Positions 26,907 to 35,998 of a stretch of 64,000 nucleotides of DNA are shown here, piece by piece (positions within the stretch are counted from its first letter, which is position 1; every line of letters begins with the position of its first letter). The DNA is from Pseudonocardia sp. N23 (GTDB lineage: Bacteria > Actinomycetota > Actinomycetes > Mycobacteriales > Pseudonocardiaceae). The stretch is from contig NZ_BEGX01000106.1 of the NCBI RefSeq assembly GCF_002583555.1, forward strand, positions 1-64,000. The letters are read 5' to 3'. A model generated the notes under the pieces. That model ran no database searches. It worked only from the letters and a program-made list of their open reading frames with translations, and was not told where the DNA came from. The translations under genes were made by a program, and so were the position numbers.

Positions 26907-28039
26907 CCCGCCACCGCCAGGCCGTCGGCACCGGTGGCGCCCCGGGTGAAGCGCGGGTGGATGAGCCCGACGCAGTTGTACGGCAGGTCGGGCACCTCCT
27001 CGACCGGGACGCCGCGGCGCTGCGCCAGCAGCACGACGTGGGCGACGTCCTCTGCGGGCGCACCCGCGCGCACCAGCACCCGCCACGGGACGCGGCGCAG
27101 CAGCACCCGGGTGGTCTCGCCGACGCCGGGTTTCACGAGGTTGACGTCGTCGACCCCGTAGCGGGCCCCGACGCGGGCGACCTCGGCCGTCCGGTCCGCG
27201 TCGACGGTCCGGTCGGCCGGCGCGCACACCTCGCCGACGTGGCCGAACTCGGCGGTGACGGTGTCGAGGAAGTCGGCGGAGACGTCGGCGCCGGCGAGCT
27301 CGCGGTAGAACTTCGCGCCGTGGTACTCGCCGGGGCGCAGCAGCGCCGGGTTGAGCACGGTGCGCGAGACGAGCCCGGACACCGTCGAGTTCAGGCAGGC
27401 CGACGCGACGAGCCAGTCGTCGCGGGTGCCGTAGGTGCGGGCGCAGCGCCCGGGGTCGGCCAGCACCGCGAGGTCGGGGTCGAACCGGACCCCGGTCGTG
27501 GCGGCGTGGGCGTCGAGGGCGGCCGTCAGCTCGCGGGAGATCGCGCCCTTACCGGTCCAGCCGTCGACGAACACGACCCGCGCGGGGTCGTGGTGCGCGG
27601 CCAGGTACTCCAGCGCGACGGTGTCGATGCCCCGGCCACGCACGATCGACACGGCGTAGTGCGGCAGGTCGAGGCCGTGGGCGTGGGCGGCCCAGCGTCG
27701 CAGCAGGATCCCGACGGGCGTGCCGGCGCGGGCGAGCGAGACGAGGGTGACGTCGTGGCCGCGCTCGGTGAGGACGAGCTCGGTGACCGTCGCGACGGCG
27801 CGGGCGAGCCGCAGCGCCGACCCGTCGAGCGCGCGGCGGTACAACGCGAGGTAGTCGGGGTCGGGCTGGAACTCCTGGGGCAGCGACTCCGCGTAGTGCG
27901 CGCCCCCGCTCTGGATGGCCTCCTCGCGCTCCTCCGTGGGGGCCTCCAGCTCGACGCCGGACAGGTCGGTGAGCAGCCAGCCCACCTCGTCGGCGCGGTA
28001 GCTGCCGAAAGTGTTGCCGCGCAACGGTTCGGGAGGCAT
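26903..28039 (-). CDS. StiP-like (PELOTA/cysteine-protease-like) Ter-locus protein
   Basis: 378 residues. The order and motifs (FGSYRADEVGWLLTDLSG at the N terminus, HYAESLPQE, GTPVGILLRR, VDGWTGKGAISREL and NCVGLIHPRFTRG at the C terminus) match the family often annotated as cysteine protease StiP, which accompanies TerD clusters and includes a phosphoribosyltransferase-like region. ATG 28039 overlaps the previous stop by one base (TGATG). The enzymatic role is not established; naming follows family context. Confidence 0.75.
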   Translation of the reverse strand: MPPEPLRGNTFGSYRADEVGWLLTDLSGVELEAPTEEREEAIQSGGAHYAESLPQEFQPDPDYLALYRRALDGSALRLARAVATVTELVLTERGHDVTLVSLARAGTPVGILLRRWAAHAHGLDLPHYAVSIVRGRGIDTVALEYLAAHHDPARVVFVDGWTGKGAISRELTAALDAHAATTGVRFDPDLAVLADPGRCARTYGTRDDWLVASACLNSTVSGLVSRTVLNPALLRPGEYHGAKFYRELAGADVSADFLDTVTAEFGHVGEVCAPADRTVDADRTAEVARVGARYGVDDVNLVKPGVGETTRVLLRRVPWRVLVRAGAPAEDVAHVVLLAQRRGVPVEEVPDLPYNCVGLIHPRFTRGATGADGLAVAG

Positions 28040-29418
28040 CACGGCGTCACCACCACGGTCAGTGCCTGTGTGCGCGGGGCCAGCGCGGCGAGGAGCCCTG
28101 CGTCGAGGGCGGCGGTGTCGGCGGGCGGGTCGACGACGACCAGCACGTGGTCCCAGCGCGGGTCGGTGGGGCCACCGACGTTGTAGGCGTAGCGGGGGCC
28201 GGGGCCGTCGGCGGGGTCGTCGTGGGCCGGGAAGGTGATGCCGGAGGTGAGCGCGTAGCCGGGATCGTCGACGACGACCGCGGGGGAGCGGGTCGTCGTC
28301 GAGAAGGCGATGTCGTGGCCCGCGTCGGCGAGTGTCTGCGCGATCCGCAGCGGCAACGCCATCAGCTCCTCGGTCCCGAGGACGAGGACCCGCCCGTCGA
28401 GTGCGGTGGCGTCGCCGAGCGAGGCGGCGAGGCCGGGCAGGGCGGCGGCGAGGCGGTCGTGCTCGGCCGGGCCGAAGCCGTGGCGTCCGCCGTCCGGGGT
28501 CTCGGCGGGCCACCCGAGATCGGTGAGCCGTACCCGTGGCACGTCCCGGGCCGGTGTCCCCGGCTCCGTCGGGCCGGTGCCCGGTGCCGCGTCGATCACC
28601 GCACGCAGGGCGCCGGCGCGCGCGGTGAGATCGGCCGGCAGCACGATCGCGGCCCGGGCCAGTGACACGACGTCGAGCCGGGCCCCCAGCGCCGCGACGG
28701 ACGCGACGAGGTCGCTGTCGTGCGGACGGGAGTCGACCAGCGCGGCCAGGACGTAGCGCTCCCGCGGGCAGAGCCGGTGCAGCGCTGCGATGGTGTTGAA
28801 CGCGGTGCGGCCCGTCGACAGCTCGTCGTCGACGAGCACCAGCGGGCGTGGCGTGGTCAGGAACGCGGCATCGGCTGGGAGCAGCAGGTGGTCGGTGGCG
28901 TGGGAGTGCTCCTCGGTGAAGCCGCCCGCGGTGGCGATGCCCTCGACCGGCCGCCGCGTCGAGTGCAGGTAGTCGGCGTGCAGCGCCTCCGCGACGCAGT
29001 GCCCCAGCGCGGTGGCCGTCTCTGCGAACCCGAGGACGGCGACGTCGTGGGCGGTCCCGCTGCCGGCCTGCCCGACAGCGTGGGCGGCGGCCGCGTGGAC
29101 GGCTGCCGCCGCGTCGCGCCCGCCCCGCACGGCGGCGTGCAGGAGGTCGACGGGCAGGGCCCGCGGGGCACGGTCGTCGAGGACGTCGGCCACCCGCGCA
29201 CCCAGCAGCAGGCCGGCGGCGCGGACCAGGCGCGGGTCGGTCGGGACGTGCTTGCCCAGGACCCGGGAGACGAGAAGCTGGGCACGGCGGGGGTTGCGGC
29301 GCAGGGCGAGCCCCAGCAGCACCCGGGGGTCGGCGTCGCCAGGGCCGCCGGCGTCGCGCAGCACGACACCCGTCCGGTCGACGACCGTCGCGGCCGGCGA
29401 CGACGCTGTGGTGCTCAC
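28039..29418 (-). CDS. Phosphoribosyltransferase with C-terminal TRSP-like domain
   Basis: 459 residues. A type I phosphoribosyltransferase signature LVLVDDELSTGRTAFNT (PRPP loop) lies near residue 153. The C-terminal half, with GFGPAEHDRL, VLVLGTEELMALPLRIA and an AYNVGGP stretch, fits the TRSP domain found in Ter loci. It probably joins a base-like or other nucleophile to PRPP in the Ter metabolite pathway. GTG 29418 overlaps the previous stop (GTGA). The substrate is unknown. Confidence 0.8.
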   Translation of the reverse strand: MSTTASSPAATVVDRTGVVLRDAGGPGDADPRVLLGLALRRNPRRAQLLVSRVLGKHVPTDPRLVRAAGLLLGARVADVLDDRAPRALPVDLLHAAVRGGRDAAAAVHAAAAHAVGQAGSGTAHDVAVLGFAETATALGHCVAEALHADYLHSTRRPVEGIATAGGFTEEHSHATDHLLLPADAAFLTTPRPLVLVDDELSTGRTAFNTIAALHRLCPRERYVLAALVDSRPHDSDLVASVAALGARLDVVSLARAAIVLPADLTARAGALRAVIDAAPGTGPTEPGTPARDVPRVRLTDLGWPAETPDGGRHGFGPAEHDRLAAALPGLAASLGDATALDGRVLVLGTEELMALPLRIAQTLADAGHDIAFSTTTRSPAVVVDDPGYALTSGITFPAHDDPADGPGPRYAYNVGGPTDPRWDHVLVVVDPPADTAALDAGLLAALAPRTQALTVVVTP

Positions 29419-30602
29419 CGCGACAGGCTCGACGCGAGCAGGTCGACGACCGACACACCGGACGCCGACACCCCGAAGACGTCGGCGCGCAGCAGGGTGC
29501 GCTTCGCCCAGGCCGCGTGCGGGCGGATCTCGTTCATCCGCACCCCGCTGCCGGAGGCCATCACCCCGCCGGGGCGGTCGGTGCCCGCGACGTCGAGCGC
29601 GTCGTGGTACTCCTCCGACGTCACCACCGACAGCGCGTTGACGATCGCCACGTGGCTCGGATGGATCGCGGTCTTGCCCTGCAGGCCGTTCGCGCGGTCG
29701 AGCTGCACCTCGCGGATCAGCCCGTCGATGGCGCGCGAGACGAGGTTGCCGCGCAGCTCCGACTCGTCGTGCTCCTCGAACGGGGTGCGCCGCAGCTGTG
29801 GCTTGAACAGCCGCTCGGCGTGCCCGTAGTACTCCCAGACGGGCCCGGTCACCGTGAAGCCGGTGCCGTCGGCGCGGCCGAGGACGTTGACGACGTCGGC
29901 GATCAGGTCGGCGACGACCTTGACGTCGTAGATGGAGAAGTCGGCGGTGCGCCGCAGCCCGTAGAGGGCGCACAGGTCGGTCGCGCCGAGCCGGACGGCG
30001 AGGACGCGGTGCCGGTCGCGGTGCAGCAGGGCACGCAGCCGGGCGAGCTCGTCCACCCGCGACTCCGCGTAGAGGACCGCGCCCGACTCGATCACCGGCA
30101 TCGCCCAGAGCATCCGCCCGCAGCGGCGTTCGGCCTCGTCGAGCGCGGTGAGGAACGGGGTCCCGCTGACGGCGGTGAACTTGGGCAGGACGAACCCGTC
30201 GAGCACCGCGACAGCCGGCCCGAGACGGTCGACCAGCGACGGGATCTGGCCGGGCTCGCGGACCCGGACGAACAGCAGCGGCAGGCCCGGCGCGTCGGGG
30301 TCGCGCCCGTCCGCGGTCACCTCGCGGTACAGCTCACCCAGCGAGGCCACGACGTTCGCCTCCGCGTCGCCGACGCGGTCGTCGGCGATGGCGTCCTCCA
30401 GACAGACGACGACCGAGGTGACCCCGGCCGCCGCCTGCTTGGCGACGTCGGCGGCGAGCGCGGGCCGGTCGCCGGGCATGTAGAGCGTCGCGCCGAGCGC
30501 CACCGACAGCAGGTCGGGACCGCTGTTGCGGCCGAAGTCCTGCGGGAGGCGCTCGAACAGTGCCGCGGCGTCGGCCGCGGTCAGGGACCCGAAGTGCCGC
30601 AC
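29415..30602 (-). CDS. HpcH/CitE-like aldolase/lyase of the Ter module
   Basis: 395 residues. TIM-barrel signatures of the HpcH/HpaI/CitE family: GATLYMPGDRP, VVVCLEDAI (metal-ligand Glu/Asp), VRVREPGQI, VLPKF and GKTAIHPSH at the end. CitE-like lyases form or break C-C bonds with acyl-CoA or oxaloacetate-type substrates. The first gene of a four-gene overlapping run. GTG 30602 is chosen because GAGGAAG lies 8-9 bases upstream; ATG 30647 would add 15 acidic residues that are themselves the translated ribosome binding site region. Confidence 0.83.
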   Translation of the reverse strand: MRHFGSLTAADAAALFERLPQDFGRNSGPDLLSVALGATLYMPGDRPALAADVAKQAAAGVTSVVVCLEDAIADDRVGDAEANVVASLGELYREVTADGRDPDAPGLPLLFVRVREPGQIPSLVDRLGPAVAVLDGFVLPKFTAVSGTPFLTALDEAERRCGRMLWAMPVIESGAVLYAESRVDELARLRALLHRDRHRVLAVRLGATDLCALYGLRRTADFSIYDVKVVADLIADVVNVLGRADGTGFTVTGPVWEYYGHAERLFKPQLRRTPFEEHDESELRGNLVSRAIDGLIREVQLDRANGLQGKTAIHPSHVAIVNALSVVTSEEYHDALDVAGTDRPGGVMASGSGVRMNEIRPHAAWAKRTLLRADVFGVSASGVSVVDLLASSLSR

Positions 30603-30747
30603 GTGGTCTTCCTCTTCCTCATCGGACGTCCTGGCCGGACCTCTCATGACGGCCCGTACCCGTGCTCGACGACGAAGCCACGACGGTGTGGCCCCCTGCC
30701 CGCATCGCGAGCGGCGACGCGTGCCGGGGGCCGTCACCCCCCGGACG

Positions 30748-31449
30748 TCACTTGCTGCCGCGCGCCCACTGCATGCCCCACCCGTAGGCGCGGTCCACGT
30801 CGGACTGCCCACCGCGGATGTAGCGCATCTCCCGGTTGACGACGAGGTCGCCACCCCTGTTCTCGAGCATGGCGATCACGCAGGTGCGGGCCTGCGTGTC
30901 GGGCTCGTCGAGCCGCACCTCGATCTCCGGTCCGGACGCGGGCCACAGCGTGACGATCCCATCGGCACTGGCCCAGTTGGGGACACCCTCGTAAATGAAG
31001 GTGAACACCAGAATGCGGCGGATCTCCGCGACGCGGGACAGGTCGATGAACATGTTCTCGCCACCGGCGACGGAACCGGAGCGGTCGTCACCGTCGAGGT
31101 GGATGATCGGCGCACCGTGGCCGGGCGCGGAGAAGGCGTTGCCGAGCGCCTGGACGACGCCCTTGCTGCCGTCGGTGAACTCCCACAGGCACGCGAGGTC
31201 GAGGTCGATCGCCCCGGACCCGCCGCGGCTGAACAGGCCGCGCTTGGCCGGCTGTGCGCCGGTGCTCCACTGGAGGTTGACCCGCAGCCGGCCGCCCGCC
31301 GCGCCCCGCTTGGTGAGCGAGACCGACGGTGCGGACTTGGTCAGCGTCACCTTGGACAGCGACACCGGTGCGGCGGCCCCGGAGGCCCCGCCCGCGGCCG
31401 GAGCCGGGGCGGAGGCCTTGCCGGGGCGCTTCGTGTAGTCGATCGCCAC
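30748..31449 (-). CDS. TerD-superfamily protein, TerA-like
   Basis: 233 residues. An Ala/Pro-rich N terminus precedes a TerD-type beta sandwich: VSLTKRG, IDLDLACLWEFTDG (about 83-96), HLDGDDRSG (about 120), FIDLSRVAEIRRILVFTFIYEG. The modified middle and longer C terminus resemble the TerA branch. It lies 8 bases downstream of the terD gene and is likely co-transcribed with it. The start is GTG 31449. Confidence 0.82.
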   Translation of the reverse strand: MAIDYTKRPGKASAPAPAAGGASGAAAPVSLSKVTLTKSAPSVSLTKRGAAGGRLRVNLQWSTGAQPAKRGLFSRGGSGAIDLDLACLWEFTDGSKGVVQALGNAFSAPGHGAPIIHLDGDDRSGSVAGGENMFIDLSRVAEIRRILVFTFIYEGVPNWASADGIVTLWPASGPEIEVRLDEPDTQARTCVIAMLENRGGDLVVNREMRYIRGGQSDVDRAYGWGMQWARGSK

Positions 31450-31457
31450 GGCGGACG

Positions 31458-32033
31458 TCAGACGTTGACGCCGAAGTCGCGGGCGATGCCCGACAGCCCC
31501 GAGGCGTAGCCCTGGCCGACCGCCCGGAACTTCCAGTCCGACCCGGCGCGGTACAGCTCGCCGAAGACCATCGCGGTCTCGGTCGAGGCGTCCTCGGTGA
31601 GGTCGTAGCGGGCGAGCTCCTTCTGGTCGGCGGCGTTGACGACGCGGATGAAGGCGTTGCGCACCTGGCCGAAGTTCTGCGACCGGGCGTCGGCGTCGTA
31701 GATGCTGACCGGGAAGACGACCTTGTCGACGTCGCCGGCCATGCCCCCGAGGTTGACCTTGACCTGCTCGTCGTCGCCCTCGCCCTCACCGGTGAGGTTG
31801 TCGCCGGTGTGCTCGACGGAGCTGTCCGGGCTGGTGAGGTTGTTGAAGAAGATGAAGTGCTTGTCGGACAGGACCTTGCCGTCGGCACCCAGGACGATCG
31901 CCGAGGCGTCGAGGTCGAACTCGGTGCCGGTGGTGGTGCGCACGTCCCAGCCGAGGCCGACGATGACGTTGGTGAGGCCCGGGGCCTCCTTGGTCAGGCT
32001 GACGTTTCCACCCTTGGTGAGGCTGACGCTCAC
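31458..32033 (-). CDS. terD: TerD-family calcium-binding stress protein
   Basis: 191 residues, a canonical TerD: VSLTKGGNVSLTKE, GLGWDVRTT, FDLDASAIVLG, HTGDNLTGEGEGDDE with acidic calcium ligands, and FGQVRNAFIRVV. GTG 32033 has GGAG six bases before it; the ORF is open upstream for 41 codons but that part is Thr/Ser/His low complexity. It heads a probable terD-terA transcript running toward the metabolite module. Confidence 0.93.
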   Translation of the reverse strand: MSVSLTKGGNVSLTKEAPGLTNVIVGLGWDVRTTTGTEFDLDASAIVLGADGKVLSDKHFIFFNNLTSPDSSVEHTGDNLTGEGEGDDEQVKVNLGGMAGDVDKVVFPVSIYDADARSQNFGQVRNAFIRVVNAADQKELARYDLTEDASTETAMVFGELYRAGSDWKFRAVGQGYASGLSGIARDFGVNV

Positions 32034-32371
32034 GTCGTGCTCCGAATCTGTCGTGGGAACTCTGTGTGTGTGGCTGGTGTGGCTGGTGTCGCTCGTGCCG
32101 GAGCGGGTCGTGGACCCGCCGGTGAACCGTCCCCTCCCCGCACGGGCGGCGAGCATATCGGGACGAACAGGATCGAACGGGGCGGTTCGTGCACGATGAA
32201 CGTGCGGGCGCGGCGGTTGGTTCCGGGAGCGGGTGTCGACGCGCCGGGCGGGTCCGCCGCGGTCGTCGCGCCGTGTCCGATCCTGGCACGGACGTGCGGT
32301 TCCGAACAGAGGGCGGGTCGGTACGGACGCCCCGGCGGAATCGTCGGTGCCCGGTCCTAGACTCGCCCGCG
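32034..32371. other. Divergent intergenic region terD / polA
   Basis: No gene. It has a G/T-rich stretch with repeated GGCTGGTGT near 32067-32090 (terD side), and the polA -10 box TAGACT at 32358-32363, 8 bases before ATG 32372, which implies a leaderless polA message. Confidence 0.5.
32358..32363 (+). promoter_or_regulatory. -10 element TAGACT for polA (leaderless)
   Basis: TANNNT match 8 bases before ATG 32372; no ribosome binding site between. Confidence 0.5.
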
Positions 32372-35173
32372 ATGAGCCCCGCCACCGGTACCACCGCGAA
32401 GAAGCCCGCCTCGCCCGCGAAGGCCGCCGCCGCCGCGTCCGCCCCCGCGGGCAGGCGGCTGCTGCTGCTCGACGGGCACTCGCTCGCCTACCGGGCGTTC
32501 TTCGCCCTGCCCGCGGAGAACTTCCGCACCGGCACGGGGCAGACGACCAACGCCGTCTACGGCTTCACCTCGATGCTGATCAACCTGCTGCGCGACGAGC
32601 AGCCGACGCATCTGGCCGTGGCGTTCGACGTCTCGCGCCGCACGTTCCGGTCGGAGCGCTACGCCGAATACAAGGCGAACCGGTCGTCCACGCCGGACGA
32701 CTTCCGGGGCCAGGTCGACCTGATCAAGGAGGTCCTCGGCGCGCTCAACATCCCGGTGTTCGCCGTCGAGGGCTACGAGGCCGACGACGTCATCGCGACG
32801 CTGACCACGCAGGCCGAGGCGGTCGGCTTCCACGTGCTCATCACCACCGGTGACCGCGACGCGTTCCAGCTGGTCACCGACAACGTGACGGTCCTCTACC
32901 CCAAGCGCGGCGTGTCCGACCTGGGCCGGATCGACCCGGCGGAGGTCGACACCCGCTACGGCCTCACCCCCGCCCAGTACCCGGACTTCGCCGCGCTGCG
33001 CGGCGACCCCAGCGACAACCTGCCGTCGATCCCCGGTGTCGGGGAGAAGACGGCGGCCAAGTGGGTGCGCGAGTTCGGCTCGCTCGCCGAGCTGACCGAC
33101 CGGGTCGACGAGGTGAAGGGCAAGGCGGGCGACGCGCTGCGCGCCAACCTGGCCCACGTGCTGCTCAACCGGCAGCTCACCGAGCTGGTGCGCGACGTCG
33201 CGCTCGACGGCGCGCCCGACGATCTCGAGGTCCGTCCCTGGGACCGCGACGCGGTGCACCGGCTGTTCGACGAGCTGGAGTTCCGGGTGCTGCGCGAGCG
33301 GCTGTTCTCCACGCTGCAGAGCGCCGAGCCGGAGGCCGAGTCGGGGTTCGACGTGCAGGGCAGCGTCGTCGCGGCCGGATCGGTGCGCACCTGGCTCGAG
33401 GAGAACGCCCGCGACGGCCGCCGGGTCGGGGTGGCCTTCTCCGGGGTGACCGGCGGGATCACCGAGCGCGACTTCAGCGGCACCGCGCTGGCCGCGGGGG
33501 AGCCGACCGTGGAGGCCCGCGCCGACGGAGCGCAGGCCGGTGTCCCGGTGGCCGGCTACCTCGACGTGCGGGGGCTCACTCCCGACGACGAGGCGGCGCT
33601 GGGGGACTGGCTCGCCGACCCCGCCGTTCCGAAGGCCTCGCACGACGTCAAGGCCGTGCTGCACGCGCTGCGAGGGCGCGGCTGGGCCCTCGGCGGCCTG
33701 ACCAGCGACACGGCGCTCGCGGCCTACCTGGCCCGGCCCGGGCAGCGCTCGTTCGACCTGGCCGACCTCGCCCTGCGGTACCTGCGGCGCGAGCTGGCGC
33801 TGGAGGGTGCCCCGGCCGACGGGCAGCTGTCGCTGCTCGGCGGCGAGGAGGAGGCCGACCGCGAGCACGCCGACACCGAGATGGTCGCCGCGTCGGCGGT
33901 CTCGGAGCTGGCCGACGCGCTGGGCGCCGAACTGGCCGAGAAGGAGCAGACCCGGCTGCTGCTGGAGCTCGAGCAGCCGCTCGCGTTCGTGCTCGCCGAC
34001 CTGGAGGCGGCCGGCATCGCCGTCGACCGGGCACACCTGGAGGCGCTCGAGGCCGAGTTCGCGGGCCAGGTGCAGCAGGCCGCACAGGAGGCCTACGGGG
34101 TGATCGGCAAGGAGATCAACCTCGGCTCGCCCAAGCAGCTGCAGGTCGTCCTGTTCGACGAGCTGAACATGCCCAAGACCAAGCGCACGAAGACCGGCTA
34201 CACCACCGACGCCGATGCGCTGCAGAGCCTGTTCGAGCAGACCGAGCACCCGTTCCTGATGCACCTGCTCCAGCACCGGGACGCGACCCGGCTCAAGGTG
34301 ACCGTCGACGGCCTGCTGAAGTCGATCGCGGCCGACGGACGCATCCACACGACCTACTCGCAGACCATCGCGGCCACGGGCCGGCTGTCCTCGACCGACC
34401 CGAACCTGCAGAACGTGCCCATCCGCACCGCCGCGGGGCGCCGGATCCGCGAGACGTTCGTCGTCGGCGACGGCTACGAACAGCTCATGACGGCCGACTA
34501 CAGCCAGATCGAGATGCGGATCATGGCCCACCTGTCGGAGGACGCGGCGCTGATCGAGGCGTTCAACTCCCAGCGCGACTTCCACTCCGAGACCGCGTCG
34601 AAGGTGTTCGGCGTCGAGGCGTCGGCGGTCACGCCCGAGCAGCGCGCCAAGATCAAGGCGATGAACTACGGCTTGGCCTACGGGCTGTCGGCGTTCGGGC
34701 TGTCGGGGCAGCTGCGCATCTCCACCGAGGAGGCGCGCGGGTTGATGGACGACTACTTCGAGACGTTCGGCGGCGTGCGCGACTACCTGCGCAGCATCGT
34801 CGACATCGCTCGCAAGGACGGCTACACCGCCACCATGCTGGGGCGCCGTCGCTACCTGCCCGACCTGACCAGTGACAACCGGCAGCGCCGCGAGATGGCC
34901 GAGCGGATGGCGCTCAACGCCCCGATCCAGGGCAGCGCGGCCGACATCATCAAGGTCGCGATGCTGCGCGCGCACGCCGCGCTGCAGGCCGAGGGCCTGC
35001 GCAGCCGGATGCTGCTGCAGGTGCACGACGAGCTGGTCCTCGAGGTCGCGCAGGGCGAGCGCGACGTCGTCGACACGCTGGTCCGTCGTGAGATGGCAGC
35101 GGCCCACGAACTGTCGGTGCCGCTCGAGGTCTCGGTCGGCTACGGGCGCAGCTGGGACGACGCGGCGCACTGA
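32372..35173 (+). CDS. polA: DNA polymerase I
   Basis: 933 residues. An Ala/Lys-rich N-terminal tail (1-28) precedes the 5'-nuclease domain (about 29-320, LLLLDGHSLAYRAFFAL and FAVEGYEADDVIATL), a degenerate 3'-5' exonuclease-like domain (about 335-520, without the catalytic acidic set of a proofreading enzyme) and the polymerase domain with motif A DYSQIEMRIMAHL (near 708) and motif C VHDELVLEV (near 884). It fills gaps and removes RNA primers during replication and repair. Length fits actinobacterial PolA. Confidence 0.97.
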   Translation: MSPATGTTAKKPASPAKAAAAASAPAGRRLLLLDGHSLAYRAFFALPAENFRTGTGQTTNAVYGFTSMLINLLRDEQPTHLAVAFDVSRRTFRSERYAEYKANRSSTPDDFRGQVDLIKEVLGALNIPVFAVEGYEADDVIATLTTQAEAVGFHVLITTGDRDAFQLVTDNVTVLYPKRGVSDLGRIDPAEVDTRYGLTPAQYPDFAALRGDPSDNLPSIPGVGEKTAAKWVREFGSLAELTDRVDEVKGKAGDALRANLAHVLLNRQLTELVRDVALDGAPDDLEVRPWDRDAVHRLFDELEFRVLRERLFSTLQSAEPEAESGFDVQGSVVAAGSVRTWLEENARDGRRVGVAFSGVTGGITERDFSGTALAAGEPTVEARADGAQAGVPVAGYLDVRGLTPDDEAALGDWLADPAVPKASHDVKAVLHALRGRGWALGGLTSDTALAAYLARPGQRSFDLADLALRYLRRELALEGAPADGQLSLLGGEEEADREHADTEMVAASAVSELADALGAELAEKEQTRLLLELEQPLAFVLADLEAAGIAVDRAHLEALEAEFAGQVQQAAQEAYGVIGKEINLGSPKQLQVVLFDELNMPKTKRTKTGYTTDADALQSLFEQTEHPFLMHLLQHRDATRLKVTVDGLLKSIAADGRIHTTYSQTIAATGRLSSTDPNLQNVPIRTAAGRRIRETFVVGDGYEQLMTADYSQIEMRIMAHLSEDAALIEAFNSQRDFHSETASKVFGVEASAVTPEQRAKIKAMNYGLAYGLSAFGLSGQLRISTEEARGLMDDYFETFGGVRDYLRSIVDIARKDGYTATMLGRRRYLPDLTSDNRQRREMAERMALNAPIQGSAADIIKVAMLRAHAALQAEGLRSRMLLQVHDELVLEVAQGERDVVDTLVRREMAAAHELSVPLEVSVGYGRSWDDAAH

Positions 35174-35498
35174 CCCCCGACCCCGGGACACCGGCCGCGC
35201 CGGGTGACCCCCGCACGCGGCGGCAGGCCGGCGGGCTCAGCCGAGCGCGTCGACCAGCGCCTGCGCGAATCGGGTGCCAGGGGCGCGCGGCGACCGGCCG
35301 TTCCCACGGTGGGCAGGGACGCCGGTCCGGCAGCGTAGCGATGCCCGAAGCCCGAAGCCCGAAGCCCGAAGCCCGAAGCCCGAAGCCCGATGCCCGATGC
35401 CCGATCTCCGGGCCCGACGTGCCGGGCCCGACCCTGCACTCCGGCTCTCACCCGCCGGGAGGGTGCGCACCGCCGCCGCGGCGGGGAGGATGATCGTC
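35174..35498. other. Intergenic region polA to VOC gene
   Basis: Contains a 63-bp heptamer tandem array (35343-35405) and GC-rich palindromic sequence (GGGCCCGACGTGCCGGGCCC, about 35410-35429). The ribosome binding site GGGAGGA for the next gene is at 35484-35490. No convincing gene. Confidence 0.6.
35343..35405. repeat. 7-bp tandem repeat array, nine units
   Basis: Six GCCCGAA units followed by three GCCCGAT units, without interruption. Seven is not a multiple of three, so length variation here would shift frame if the array were translated; it lies 94 bases before the likely start of the VOC gene. Confidence 0.95.
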
Positions 35499-35891
35499 AT
35501 GGACGTCGGACCGCCCGTCATCGCACGCATCTCCGGGGCGATGCTGGCCGTGCAGGACCAGGACGTCATGGTCGGGTTCTTCGAGAAACTGGGCTTCTGC
35601 AAGACCGTCGACCGGGCGCTGTGGCCCGGGGCGCGCTGGGTCGAGGTGGCCCTGCCGAACGCGGAGACGAGCATCGTGCTCACACCCGCCCGGGCCTACC
35701 ACCGCGAACCGGACCGGCTCTACACACTGACCCTGTCCTGCCACGACCTGCTCGCCACCGCCGAGACGCTGCGTGCTGCCGGCATCGAGGTCGACGGCCC
35801 CACCCACGAGCCGTCCGGCAGCTACATCCAGGTGGTCGACCCGGAGGGCCGCGTCCTGTTCGTCGACGACAAGGCCGACCCGGCCGCGTGA
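35499..35891 (+). CDS. VOC/glyoxalase-like domain protein
   Basis: 130 residues with the paired beta-alpha-beta-beta-beta units of the vicinal oxygen chelate fold: MLAVQDQDVMVGFFEKLGF at the start and YIQVVDPEGRVLFVDD at the end. Metal-ligand positions are not complete, so it could be a binding or resistance protein rather than a lyase. ATG 35499 is chosen over 35490 because GGGAGGA then has proper spacing. Confidence 0.78.
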   Translation: MDVGPPVIARISGAMLAVQDQDVMVGFFEKLGFCKTVDRALWPGARWVEVALPNAETSIVLTPARAYHREPDRLYTLTLSCHDLLATAETLRAAGIEVDGPTHEPSGSYIQVVDPEGRVLFVDDKADPAA

Positions 35892-35970
35892 GCAGGCCCG
35901 TCCCCCCGGTGCCTCCGACCGGGTGACGGCGCACCGGCGTGCCCCGCACGGACCTGACGGTCGCGGCCGG

Positions 35971-35998
35971 TAGCCTTCGGGCTCGAACGGCTGTTCGT
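35971..35998 (+). promoter_or_regulatory. ruvC promoter with LexA (SOS) box
   Basis: -10 candidate TAGCCT at 35971-35976, and TCGAAC-GGCT-GTTCGT at 35983-35998, one base off the actinobacterial LexA consensus TCGAAC-N4-GTTCGA. The box covers the expected transcription start, as expected for repression. Confidence 0.8.

Noticed and set aside
30603..30647. ATG 30647 start for the CitE-like gene
   Set aside because: The extra codons spell DEEEED because they contain the GAGGAAGAGGAAG ribosome binding site for GTG 30602.
32357..35191. 944-residue antisense reading frame opposite polA
   Set aside because: Mirror of the polA codon pattern, with Arg/Gly/Leu low complexity and no domain; polA motifs are complete.
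35343..35405. CRISPR array
   Set aside because: The units are 7 bp and contiguous with no spacers, and no cas gene is present.
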